25,719 nucleotides of DNA. Source: Purshia tridentata (taxonomy: Eukaryota; Streptophyta; Magnoliopsida; Rosales; Rosaceae). Below the pieces are notes generated by a model. It was not told the DNA's origin, did no database searches, and was given only the letters and a program-made list of their open reading frames with translations. Of the stretch, positions 1 through 9,740 are shown one piece after another. The stretch covers positions 1 through 25,719 of the forward strand of contig QANT01008916.1 in the NCBI GenBank assembly GCA_003254885.1, read 5' to 3'. Made by a program: the position numbers and the translations under genes. The first letter of the stretch is position 1. Every line of letters starts with the position of its first letter.

Positions 1-30
1 AGGGAGGGAGGGAGGGAAGGAGGCAGGGAG
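1..30. repeat. Imperfect GGGA-type microsatellite
   Basis: The window opens inside a purine-rich simple repeat of GGGA units that decays into GGAAGGAGGCAGGGAG. It is cut by the window edge, so its full length is unknown. It lies in non-coding AT-rich DNA and no function is suggested. Confidence 0.85.
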
Positions 31-1551
31 ATATGCTTTAAAAGTTTTTTCATCTTTATAATTTTTTAATTATTTTAATTTGATAATTATAATTCTAAAT
101 GATTGTACCACAAGATGTTATAAAGACGTGGCTTTTTATAGTTAAAAAATTAGTAAAATTAAGAGATGATTCGAATCTTAATTATCATCATGAGCCTGTT
201 TGTACGTGTCTTACTTTTTTTTTTTTGGCCAGGGGTACGTGTCTTACTTTATATTGTGGAGAACTTCATTATCGAAAGGAAACATTATGCATGTATGTGC
301 ATGAAAGTGCATTATTTCCAATGTAAATTCACTACTTATATATATTCCGTTTAAATAGTGTAACTTTAGATTTTAAAAAAAAATATTTAACATATAAGCA
401 CAATATTGATGCATAAATATGAACATTAATTGTATTTCTAGTTGTACCCCAGAACTATCATTGCCTTTTTATTAAAGTAATTATAAGTATTATAATAAGT
501 AAGGTTACAATAATAAACGATTGGCCTTCAGCATATCCAACCAAAAATCTTGATTGACCTTCAACAAGACCAAAAGCTAGCCATGCAGGTAGAAAGTAGA
601 CTGCAAACTTGATTGATTTGGTATTTAATAATCAATTATATAAAGGCACCATAAATAAAGTCATAGACGTAGTAAATTATGCATAAAATCTCATGATGGT
701 GGTACATATTGTTTATAGCATATTAAGCCACTAATCTGTGGATTGCGTGAAGAATTAGATACCGATATATATTGCGAGATTGAAAGGCCAGCTTACTTAA
801 AAGTCCTTATTTATGTATACATGGAATGAACAATATTGCCAACATTACCTAACTCTGTGCTACGTACATAGGTTTTCTAAAAGATTAGATCGAGACAACA
901 CAAAGAGATCGATCATGACATTAATTGTCTGCTTTGAAAACTGGCACAAGTCATGATCACTATATTAAATAAATGATCTACCCATAAATATATTCAACAA
1001 TCTAGCTAGCAAGTCGATCAATCACTCTCATCGCTCAATCACCAAAACTATAGCAATATATAGCTTATTATATATTAAAAGGAAAATCAACATAACCTAG
1101 CTAACCAATACAACATGCATACATAATATTGTCAGGCCTGTAAATTTGTAATTAAGTTTAGTGGTTAAAAGTATATATAATTTAAACTTTTGAGTTTAAA
1201 TCTATCTTTATGTGTTAGTGTTACATGACTACTTATCATGAGAGGAACATATTAATTTTTGTTGAGAGGTAACTTAAACTTAAACACGTACTCATGCTAA
1301 CTAGTATATATGTTATAAACATCGATATCATAACCATAATTAACTAAGCACATCTTAATTGATAATTAGTATCTCATGCAGTATACTTAATTGCTCTTCC
1401 ATATCTAAATTAAATCACTAAAACTTGAAATATTTAATAATATCCTTATACCTAGCGGTGGAGGAACTGCTATAAGTCATTTTCATCAGATTAATTATAT
1501 ATAATAAGCTATAGCAGATCGATCTTCTTTCTCTATTTTTCCTTTGCTGAT

Positions 1552-1554
<3 letters not shown>

Positions 1555-1583
<29 letters not shown>
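1555..1583. repeat. (AT)n microsatellite
   Basis: About 14 uninterrupted AT units, followed after 70 bases by a shorter TA run near 1650-1668. Such runs are common in plant intergenic DNA and usually vary in length between individuals. Confidence 0.95.
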
Positions 1584-1588
<5 letters not shown>

Positions 1589-1600
1589 TAATTATGTATA

Positions 1601-1625
1601 TATATGTGCTGATTCAGCACATATA
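1601..1625. repeat. 25-bp palindrome with 12-bp perfect arms
   Basis: The left arm TATATGTGCTGA (1601-1612) and right arm TCAGCACATATA (1614-1625) are perfect reverse complements around a single T at 1613. The inner GCTGA-T-TCAGC core is not simple TA repeat, so the symmetry is more than a by-product of the neighbouring microsatellite. It could be a hairpin or a dimeric protein-binding site. No gene lies near it, so the role is unknown. Confidence 0.85.
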
Positions 1626-3181
1626 AATGGTTCCCAAGGACTCATACATACATATATATATATATATTATTGGTAATTGATTTGACATTTATAAATGTGA
1701 GTTGTGTATAGACATGTTCCCCAGCTAGCCCACTTACGACGTTGATATATATACACATGTATACCACAATTAGGAAATACATTACTATCATTCTGTCATA
1801 TACTCACATTGTGTGACCTATCGGTCTTCTTTTGGAGACAATATCTATCATGATCTCATGCATCATATATGCATACGCATGTGACCCTGTCTTTCTCATT
1901 ATCTGATATTTCTCTCCAAGTCTTCACACCCTACCAACTAACAGATCCATCTAAAACTAATATAATTAATTTATCCATAATACATTATTCATAATTAATT
2001 TATACTTAATAAAAATTTTGTACATGAATATGTATATGTAATGATTGTACTATGTATGTGAGAATTAATTAATTAATCTTACATTATTCTATCAATTAAT
2101 TTAGTAAAACATGATACTAAAAAAAATCTAAAAATTTATATATGGACCACAGTGTGGGTACGGTGTTCATCAGCACGTACCTCTCATAGCTAGGATTGAA
2201 GTCACAATTAAGAAAGCTAGTTAACTATCCAATCGGGTTTTAATAGAGACAAATAAACAAGTAGCTTACACTTGATTTTGTATTAATTAAAATCCCATTA
2301 AACACAAAATATATTTTTAAAATTGAGTTACGTAGTATAACTGTATAAGATGATCATATCATACACTTGGTAAAAAGCTAACTGATACTAGCAAAACTTA
2401 TCAATTAATAATTATAAATATTCTATTATGCATGCATCAATGATTGATATATAGTAGCAAAATTCTTTTATCAAATCATAAAATCTAACCTGCGCCCGAC
2501 AAACAGCTCTATCTCCCAAATTTCACCGCTGCATTCAATTATAACTCACAACATTGTAGACCCTACTAACTAACCATGCATTTGGATAAGATGAATCGAT
2601 CATTTAATCACCATGATTATATATATTGTTTCTCACATCACAGCAAGAAATATTAATTCCGGTGCAAGAATTAATGTAGAGTTTGCCGAAATTATTGAAC
2701 GATTTGTCTCTCTTTGGATTAGACTCGAAAGACTCACTCACTGACCCATAAAGTCTGAGGCAGATCATGAAAGCTGGTTTTGGTTATTTTCATGATTCAA
2801 ATGGGCCAAGTGTACCCTAAAGACCTGGGACATGTGGCTTGTTATAAGTAGAGGCCTAATTTTGTGCCTATCGATACTCATAAATAATTGATATGACATG
2901 GCCCCAACTATATTTGGTTGGTTTTGTCGTACAATGAGAATGAGAGGGAATCTTTATTTCCTAATCTAGGCTGGTCTTCCCAAGTTTGAAGTGCTAAATT
3001 TGTCCCAATTCCCCGTGCTCCTTGGACATATATGATTTTCATTTCTTTCGTTTCAAATTTTGCATCATACACTTTTCATTATTGTAAGAATTTGATTTAT
3101 CATATTGATAGAGTACTGTTGGTTGATAATTATTAATCTGATAAATTGTAATTGAAGGTTATATAATTTATAATTTAATAA

Positions 3182-3497
3182 TATAGTGCTTAAAAGGGTG
3201 CCCGAATTTTAGTGGCCTCGCTAGCACGACTGATGTGCCCGGAGGGCTGGGTGTTGTCACCACCATTTTCCTTGATTGGAGTATTGGTATCTGACAGCCT
3301 CTCTTTAGATTAAGCCTAGGTGATGGTTGTCCTTTTTACTTTGGATGGTTTTGGGTTGTTTGTTCCTTTTCTATCTTGCATGTTTTGTTTCTTGTAATTG
3401 TCTTTGTAGTTTTTGCCTTCGTGGCTATTTTAATGCAATTGATATTTTACTTGGCCTAAAGAAAAAGAAAAAAGTGCGCGTATAGCGCTTAAAAGGG
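3182..3497 (+). mobile_element. Short 5'-truncated retroposon (LINE 3'-end-like) with target-site duplication
   Basis: Two 17-bp direct repeats differing at one base flank the insert: TATAGTGCTTAAAAGGG (3182-3198) and TATAGCGCTTAAAAGGG (3481-3497). The insert (3199-3480) is less AT-rich and more T/G-rich than its surroundings. It has no long reading frame and ends near 3462-3474 in an A-rich tail of AAAG/AAAAAG type before a short GTGCGCG. Long duplications with an A-rich 3' tail and a truncated 5' end are the hallmark of target-primed reverse transcription, so a LINE 3' fragment is the best reading. A SINE is the alternative; I could not make out a clear RNA polymerase III A/B-box pair. The single mismatch suggests the insertion is not very recent. 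Confidence 0.7.
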
Positions 3498-4475
3498 TTT
3501 TAGATTATATATATATTGCAATTATCGATCAAAGAGAAAGCAAGAGTGCTTCCTTTGAATGTTGTGGACCTTTGCTTTGAAAATTAAGCTATATATAGAT
3601 TAAATAGGAACACATGCAAATCCTATACTGATTTTATGATGTGTTTTATTCTTCGTACTACAAAATTTTTGTATGATTTAATTCATACGATAAAAATATG
3701 ACTTGTGTGCTCTTAATTCTTTAAAACAAACATTAGATAGTGCCTTTTAAACTTTATTAATTATTTATATCTAATACCTACCCAACCTTGCTCATGTTCT
3801 TCCTTTCATTCATAAAGCAGCAAATGAAAAAAGAAGATACCAATTTAGAGTCAACATGTTGTTCATTAGTCATCTCAAGAGTGAATAATATGAAGGATAG
3901 ATTAACGGTTCACAAATGTTGGGTTAGATACGATATTTCAGTCAATCACTGGCACTGCCATCTCATCCATAAAAATCAAATGACAAAATCTCCATTTCGC
4001 CCTTATGTCCCTTGAAAACAACATATTCACCATCATGTTGGATATTGTTTCTTATTTTTTTCCTGTTCTGTCTTTGTTAGATTGGGTAAATTACTGATCT
4101 GATGGATCTCATAGGCTTAAACCAATCCGCAACCGCAAGAACCAAACGATAAGACCTTGCTTTTTTCCAAAACAGCCCGACAAGATCCAAAACATTTAAG
4201 CATTTATACACAACAGAAGGGTATTTAGGTAAAATTGAAAACTAGCTATTCCGCTAATCTTCATGGACCAATCGGACGGCCCTTGTTCACCCGTAGATCC
4301 TTGTCCTCATCTGACCGTCCACCTTCCATGCCAATTATAGAAACCCGGACAATTTTGGCAACCGTGTCCACCTTCTGGAAGCAGGAGGATTTCATTCACA
4401 AAAACCGCAAACAATGCACGAGAGCAACTGAGCCTATGTGTCCTCCCAGTTCTGCCTTACACGCCTCGCTCTCTT
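3498..4475. other. Intergenic DNA upstream of the DUF7950-type gene
   Basis: AT-rich at first, then less so from about 4080 towards the promoter. Reading frames here (3788-4015, 4235-4630, 4438-4698) have no recognisable domain. The last two overlap the promoter and leader of the next gene and are most likely chance frames. Confidence 0.5.
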
Positions 4476-4632
4476 ATTGGTCGCCTATGGGGCCCAATCA
4501 CAATTCACGACCATCCAAGGTCACGTGGGTCCCGCGAGTTCACTGTGCCACGTATCCCATTCCACCCAATCACGTCCCTGCGCTGTTGCAGGAACAGTTG
4601 ACACACGTGTCGCACTTGCTGTCCGTATAAAT
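4476..4632 (+). promoter_or_regulatory. Core promoter with CCAAT, G-box/ABRE and TATA elements
   Basis: Three CCAAT boxes (4476-4480 as ATTGG, 4494-4498, 4566-4570), two CACGTG G-boxes (4522-4527 and 4604-4609) and a TATAAAT box (4626-4632) sit within 160 bases, in the spacing expected of a plant promoter. The second G-box reads ACACGTGTC, which contains the ABA-response core ACGTGTC (4605-4611). CCAAT boxes are bound by NF-Y and G-boxes by bZIP or bHLH factors, so control by ABA, light or stress is plausible but inferred. Transcription would start about 30 bases after the TATA box, giving an 80-base leader before the ATG at 4743. Confidence 0.75.
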
Positions 4633-4705
4633 CCAAACCTCATCAGCTTCACTCTTCAGCATTCAGCTCTGGAACTGAAACAGAGTTTGAGTCTGTGAAC
4701 GGATT

Positions 4706-4741
4706 GAGAGAAAGAGAGAGAGAGAGAGAGAGATAGAGAGA
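4706..4741 (+). repeat. GA-rich microsatellite in the 5' leader
   Basis: A purine run dominated by GA units ends just before the ATG at 4743. GA/CT repeats in 5' leaders are common in plants, can bind GAGA-type (BBR/BPC) factors and tend to vary in length between alleles. The antisense CT strand produces the serine-leucine strings seen in the minus-strand frames here. Confidence 0.85.
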
Positions 4742-4742
4742 T

Positions 4743-5657
4743 ATGGATGGCAGAGGTGGTTGTTGTATAGCGAGGTACGCAAATGGTGGTGCGTATGATA
4801 AGGTGAATAGGATAATGCTGAGATTCCGACCGATAGCTCCGAAGCCGATGAACGGAGGATCTGTTTCCGGCGGATCTACGCCGGATAATATGACCGAAGT
4901 CTTCACCGGAGGTGGTGGAAGAAGGAAGAGAAGGTATGCGAAAGACAATAATAATAGCCTGAAGCGGTGCAATAACAGAAAGAGAAAGGCTTCGCCGGAG
5001 CAAAAGAAACGCGGTGTCTCTGGCGAGACTGTGGTTACTCTGCCTCTGTTGTCGGAGAGTCCCGAACCGAAGGAATCGCCGGACGAAAGAAACGCAGGCA
5101 CGTGGCTGAGTTTTGAGAATTTCGCTGGGAACAATAATATTGATGATCAGTATAACTGTAGTTATAACAAGGTGCATGAGGTGATGCCACGTGACAGGCC
5201 GGTAAGGATGGTGGGGTCGTGCGTGACGGTGGACTGCGTGACGGACAAGTGGGTGGACGGAGAAGGGCTGGGGTGTACGGACAAGGAGAGGAGGATGAAT
5301 CTGGAGAGGGACACGTGTCCGGGGTTCGTATCTGACGGCGTGGGGAGGGTGGTGTGGACGAACGGAGCGTACAAAAACATGGTGGGCCAAGGTGGGGATG
5401 ATGAGATGATGGCTGTGTTGTTGGTGATGAAGGAGATGAAGGGAGCTGATCTGGTGCCGGCAGCGTTCACGTGCAGGGTGAGGGTGCAGTACGACAACGC
5501 GCGCAGCAGCGAAACGACTTCGTTGAGGTCGAAGGATAGTTGGAGCTCGTTGACGCTGCCGTGTGACGTGTGGAGAATGGAGGGAGGTGGGTTCGCGTGG
5601 AGGTTGGACGTCAAGGCCGCTCTATGTTTGGGTCGGTATGGTACCAAATCTGCTTGA
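4743..5657 (+). CDS. DUF7950-type plant protein, intronless
   Basis: A single exon encodes 304 residues. The N-terminus carries a Cys-Cys-Ile-Ala-Arg-Tyr motif (residues 7-12) and the segment IMLRFRPIAPKP (24-35), which I recognise as the signature of a plant-only family annotated as DUF7950. Residues 60-90 are strongly basic (RRKRR, RKRK, QKKR), suggesting nuclear localisation, and 91-190 look disordered or poorly conserved. The C-terminal domain (about 192-298) begins PGFVSDGVGRVVWTNGAY and ends in a conserved-looking LPCDVWRMEGGGFAWRLDV segment. No signal peptide or membrane segment is visible. The ATG at 4743 is the first after the TATA box and keeps the family N-terminus. The molecular function is not known to me; the C-terminal domain resembles a PAS fold, treated as a hypothesis under findings. 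Coding DNA is clearly more GC-rich than its flanks. Confidence 0.88.
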   Translation: MDGRGGCCIARYANGGAYDKVNRIMLRFRPIAPKPMNGGSVSGGSTPDNMTEVFTGGGGRRKRRYAKDNNNSLKRCNNRKRKASPEQKKRGVSGETVVTLPLLSESPEPKESPDERNAGTWLSFENFAGNNNIDDQYNCSYNKVHEVMPRDRPVRMVGSCVTVDCVTDKWVDGEGLGCTDKERRMNLERDTCPGFVSDGVGRVVWTNGAYKNMVGQGGDDEMMAVLLVMKEMKGADLVPAAFTCRVRVQYDNARSSETTSLRSKDSWSSLTLPCDVWRMEGGGFAWRLDVKAALCLGRYGTKSA

Positions 5658-7377
5658 ACTTGGAAGTACTACAAGTGCCCTACTTAATTGACATTCACAG
5701 AGCCTTAATTAGACTAATTAATTGCCTCTAAAACTGTTAATATTTTGGTGTTTGATACTGCATGTTAATCTTAATTTCACGTTGTAGAATAACTTATCTA
5801 CAATAAGAGTATTGACGTTCTCATTATAAGAGAAAGAAGAGTTGAAATATTAAATTGTGCTATCCTTCTTTCTCTAATATTGAGATACAGGTCAGTAGTC
5901 TAGTTAAGTTATTCCCTCTACGTCGTGATTTACTTTCTTTGCTTAATCGATGTTAATTAAGTCTTTTTTTGTTCTCTACAAATGTTTTTAAGCATATATA
6001 TATATATCATATAAATGTTTCAATTTCATGTATTGTTTTGTTTGCTGTGGAAATGATGGCTATATTTGGTGGTTTACATGTGATACGGTACCGTATTATT
6101 GATTTTATGTATATATTAATTGTTGGGTGGAGAGCTAGTTTGGAGACTTTCAGTTCTTGAACACAGAATATTGTTTTCTAAAGATGATGACTGTTGATGC
6201 ACAGAATATGAAAGGGAAATAGAAAAAGGGTTTTAGAGTAATATATGTTCTACTCTATGAGACTATATGATTTGTAGGATATGAAAGGAAAGTGAAGGAT
6301 TTTGGAGTACGTGTTAAAGGCTTAAAGGGGCATGTGGGCTGGGGACAGGTGGATGAGTTTGAGTTGAATGCGTTTAAAGATCTGAAAGCTATCAGCTAGA
6401 CATCTTTTCTTTTGTGTTGGGTGAAAGTGTGGGTTCATGTTCATCCTCAGCTCTCTCTCTTCATTGCACCACGTACCTCTGCATCTTTCTCTGCATGCAC
6501 AGTAAAGCACACCACACCACACCGTGTCTTTCATTTTTTATTTCATAAATATCTAAATATATATATATTCATTATTTCTTCTTTCCATACTTTTTAAAAA
6601 AAATTTGTTTATTTCAAGGAAAAATAAAAGAAATAAGGAAAATATAAGAGAAACTGACCTGTTTTATATTATTAGTCTATCCTGTTTTAATTTGATTTTA
6701 CTTTTATTACATTGGAGGGAATATATAGAACTTTTAACTTAGTCTATACATATCATAAAAATTACAATAATGCTATTCTTACTATATTTTTATACTATGT
6801 TTGTTGTACTATCTTATGTGTCATTATTGTACTGGCAGAGTATTTCCTTATTTTTAGGGTTTTTCTTTTTCTTTTTTTAGTGTCTAATGTATGAATGTCA
6901 TGTAGATTAACATATAAGATGGTATAAAATAATAGTATAAAAATGTAGTAAGTGTAGTATTACTCTAAAAATTAATATTATATGAAGAGTTTGTACAAAA
7001 ATTAACATTGGACCTAGCCTGTTATATTGTTTTATTTTCCTTTTTTTATTTTGTTTTCTATGACTAATACTGCATAAAATTAATTAATTATATTATTAAC
7101 AGTATCTCATACCTTCAAATTAAACTGAACAGAACATTTAGAGACATGAATGCAAAAAAAAGTGAAAATTAATAAAAATAATATAATAATAACGTTGAAT
7201 ATACCATAAATGGGGTGAGCTAGGTTTCCTCTTTTGGGACAATTGGATTGCATCCACCTCTAATACAGAGATCAACATATATGATCCAAAGATCCTCCAT
7301 TAATAACCAAAGTCCAGTTATATATTGGAGAGACATTGATATTGATAATTAAGTAGAAATATATTGATGCATGTGAA
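5658..7377. other. AT-rich intergenic DNA, no gene seen
   Basis: This stretch should contain the 3' untranslated region of the DUF7950-type gene and then spacer. Short frames at 5969-6160, 6322-6534, 6412-6597 and 6712-6894 are low-complexity or lack any recognisable domain. A short TA run lies near 5994-6008 and a CACAC-rich tract near 6508-6523. No structured RNA was recognised. Confidence 0.5.
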
Positions 7378-9740
7378 TTTAGCCTGGATGATCCCTTTGG
7401 GTGGTGTATGACAATATGATTATAAGCATCCAAAGTGAGAAAATCATCAAGTGTTTTGGCAGTGCATTGTCTGGTGAAGATCTTGCAAGCCTCCTTATAC
7501 ATTCCCTTTTTGAACTTTTCCTTCCCAACCTCTCTTTCAATCCTACCCATCTCTTCCTCCACAATTCTCCTAAACAGCTCTTTCCCAACTCTAACTCCAA
7601 GCCCATCTCCAACCAACTCCACTCCATACTTGATCCACTGCCAGATCTGCACCCTGCTTATCTCAGCTGTGGCAGCATCTTCCATGAGGTTTTAGAGAGG
7701 CATTGACCCTGCACCAGTGAGCCATGCTACTAAGTACTGAATCCAAACCTGGGTATTAAGCCGAAGACCTTCCATGCTTCTGGCTCCTTTAGGCCTCTGC
7801 AAGAGGTCTTCCTCAATTATGTTGGCTGCATCTTCTCTCCTTATGCTTTGGATTTGGTTGGGGGCATTGCCCATGTTTTTGGTGAAGATTTCCATGCAGG
7901 CTGGGATTAGTCGTGGATGTGCTGCCCATGTTCCATCATGTCCTGCTTTCACCTTTTTTAGCTTGTCCTTTCCTCACCAAATCCAATGCTGCTTCATTTG
8001 CAATTGGGTCATCTCTAATTGGAATCTGAGCTTCCTGTCCTCAAATTCAAAAATTACCCAAATGAATTTCATTTATAATCAACATTGTTACCAACTGCTA
8101 GTTTGTCATTACCATATCAGTTATTTGGACCAAAAAAGAACTTAATTAGGCCAATATGTGAGTATGAGATGCCCAAAGCTTGTACTATGTGACAGAATTG
8201 AAATTAATGCTGAAATGAACAATAATTACATACCACGCCTCCCATGGCATGCACACCACGCCTATGGCATGTCCTGATAAGGAGCTCAGAGTAACTCTTC
8301 ATGAAGTGTTGAGTCATGCCTACCTGAACCCGGTCCGGCAATAGGCGGTCCAGGTGAGCTTGGAAGGTTTTGACATAGCTGAAAATTTAATCCCATCTTC
8401 CACAGTTCAAGCCAACAGAGTGATCCCTCAGCTCGTACAGAATTTCATTCATTTGAAACACAGTTGGAAGTGTTTCAATCAGAACAGTGGCCCTGATACT
8501 TCCTCTTTCTATCCCTGCCATCTTCTCTGCCTTATCAAACACACAGTTTCTTATTTTAGCCTCCCTGCCAAAATACTCTTTCCAATTAATATTCATATTC
8601 TATAAATAGATAAAGAAGATAAAAAACAGACAAATAAATTTGAAGGGTGCCCTTTTCAATTTTTCCTTTTAGCGGTTTAGGCTGTTTCATAAAGCAAAAT
8701 CACATATGCATGCAATATATTGTAGCATGAAGTTTTCCTCATAGCAAAATTCATGGTTATTTGACTTCCCCAATGTTCAAATTGCATAATGACATAAAAT
8801 TCGAATACTATATCAGGAAACTATGGCAAAGTTTACTTGGTGACGCTAGTGTTATTGTTGTTGTTGTATTATGCGTCGCAAAATGGATTAAATTGAAGCA
8901 ATTAACTTCAGCTTGTTTGGTAAAAGGTGATCCTCACCTTGAATGCTTCATTTTAGGGAGATAGAAGAAGGGTCCAAACCCTGCATCTTGGGTTTGGCGG
9001 AATGCTGCATAGTTGTGGTAAAAGTATAGGCCAAAGTCCACAAGGCAACCAGTTGCGAGCTTACCATCAATGAGTATGTGAGCCTCAGGCGAGTGCCAAC
9101 CTCTTGGACGCACAAAAAGCTTGGCTCTGTTCTAGTCATTCAGCTTGTAAACTCTGTTCCTGGCCTTGTCATGGAAGGTTATGCTCCCATCAACAGCATC
9201 CCTGAGATTCACTTGGCCTCTTATCAGGTTCTCCCAGCTTGGTGACAGTGCATCTTCAAAGTCACCTTACAAAAAAATTAACTTGGTCCCTTATTTACTT
9301 TTGTTGCACATAATAACTTTACTATAAAAATTACTCAACATACCATGAAAACTTTTGCTCCAGAATTGAGAGCATTGATGACATCTTCCTCTCCACAGGT
9401 CCTGTAATCTCCACCTTTCAATCAGCCACTGCTTGTAGGACCGATGCACACACCCAATCCCCTTCCCTTATAAACTTGGTAGCTGGGTTAAGCCCAGGCA
9501 AACCTCCCTCATTGTACCTCCTTTAGCCTCCTTCCTACATTCCAAGGCATACTTGACACGGTTCCTAAACTCCATCTGCAACTCCGCCACGAATTGCAAG
9601 GCCTCCCTAGTCAAAATCTTGGCAAATTCTTCATTGTACCATCCCCAAATCTCCACTCCTTCGGGAACGTCGTAGCCCGCACCAGTACCTTTTTTGGGTA
9701 CCGGTGCGTAGTAACGATTTTGTATCCCAAGACCCATCAT
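7378..9740 (-). pseudogene. Malate synthase pseudogene (glyoxylate cycle), intron-containing
   Basis: Read on the minus strand, four exon-like blocks match plant glyoxysomal malate synthase from end to end. They are about 9740-9344 (N-terminus, YDVPEGVEI), 9265-8938 (DFEDALSPSWENL to FFYLPKM), 8564-8234 ([20 protein letters not shown] to CHRRGVHAMGG) and 8034-7378 (QIPIRDD, the catalytic-region MEDAATAEISR, and a terminal SRL). GT and AG ends are still visible at introns 2 and 3. The coding frame is destroyed. There is a 1-nt loss near 9520, a TGA at 9418-9420 in place of Arg, a 1-nt loss near 9381 and an exon 1/2 junction that cannot be joined in frame. A TAG lies at 9132-9134, a TAA at 8387-8389 (W-D-stop-I-F-S-Y), an extra base near 7967 and a TAA at 7692-7694 before N-L-M-E-D. 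The SRL codons (7380-7388) now run into AAT instead of a stop, so the peroxisomal signal is no longer terminal. The functional enzyme condenses glyoxylate with acetyl-CoA in peroxisomes. Retained introns show a DNA-level copy, not a retrocopy. Confidence 0.93.

Larger units (their letters stand above)
31..3181. other. AT-rich intergenic DNA, no gene seen
   Basis: No open reading frame in this stretch resembles a known protein. The two short frames near 99-354 are low-complexity and overlap each other. The stretch contains scattered TA-rich tracts, a perfect AT dinucleotide run (1555-1583), a second run near 1650-1668 and a 25-bp palindrome (1601-1625), listed separately. I saw no tRNA-like cloverleaf or other structured RNA. 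Confidence 0.6.

Noticed and set aside
4656..5390. Long minus-strand frames (244 and 161 residues) opposite the DUF7950-type gene
   Set aside because: They are shadows of a GC-rich coding strand: rich in His/Pro/Arg and Ser/Leu, with the C-terminal SLSLSL string made by the GA repeat. The plus strand has promoter, TATA box and a family match.
6322..6597. Possible small gene or microRNA precursor in the spacer near 6400
   Set aside because: No known microRNA sequence and no convincing long foldback could be seen; the frames on the two strands are short and without domains.
7401..8145. Plus-strand frames over the malate synthase remnant (for example 7401-7706, 7774-8145)
   Set aside because: They are antisense shadows of former coding DNA and show no domain of their own.
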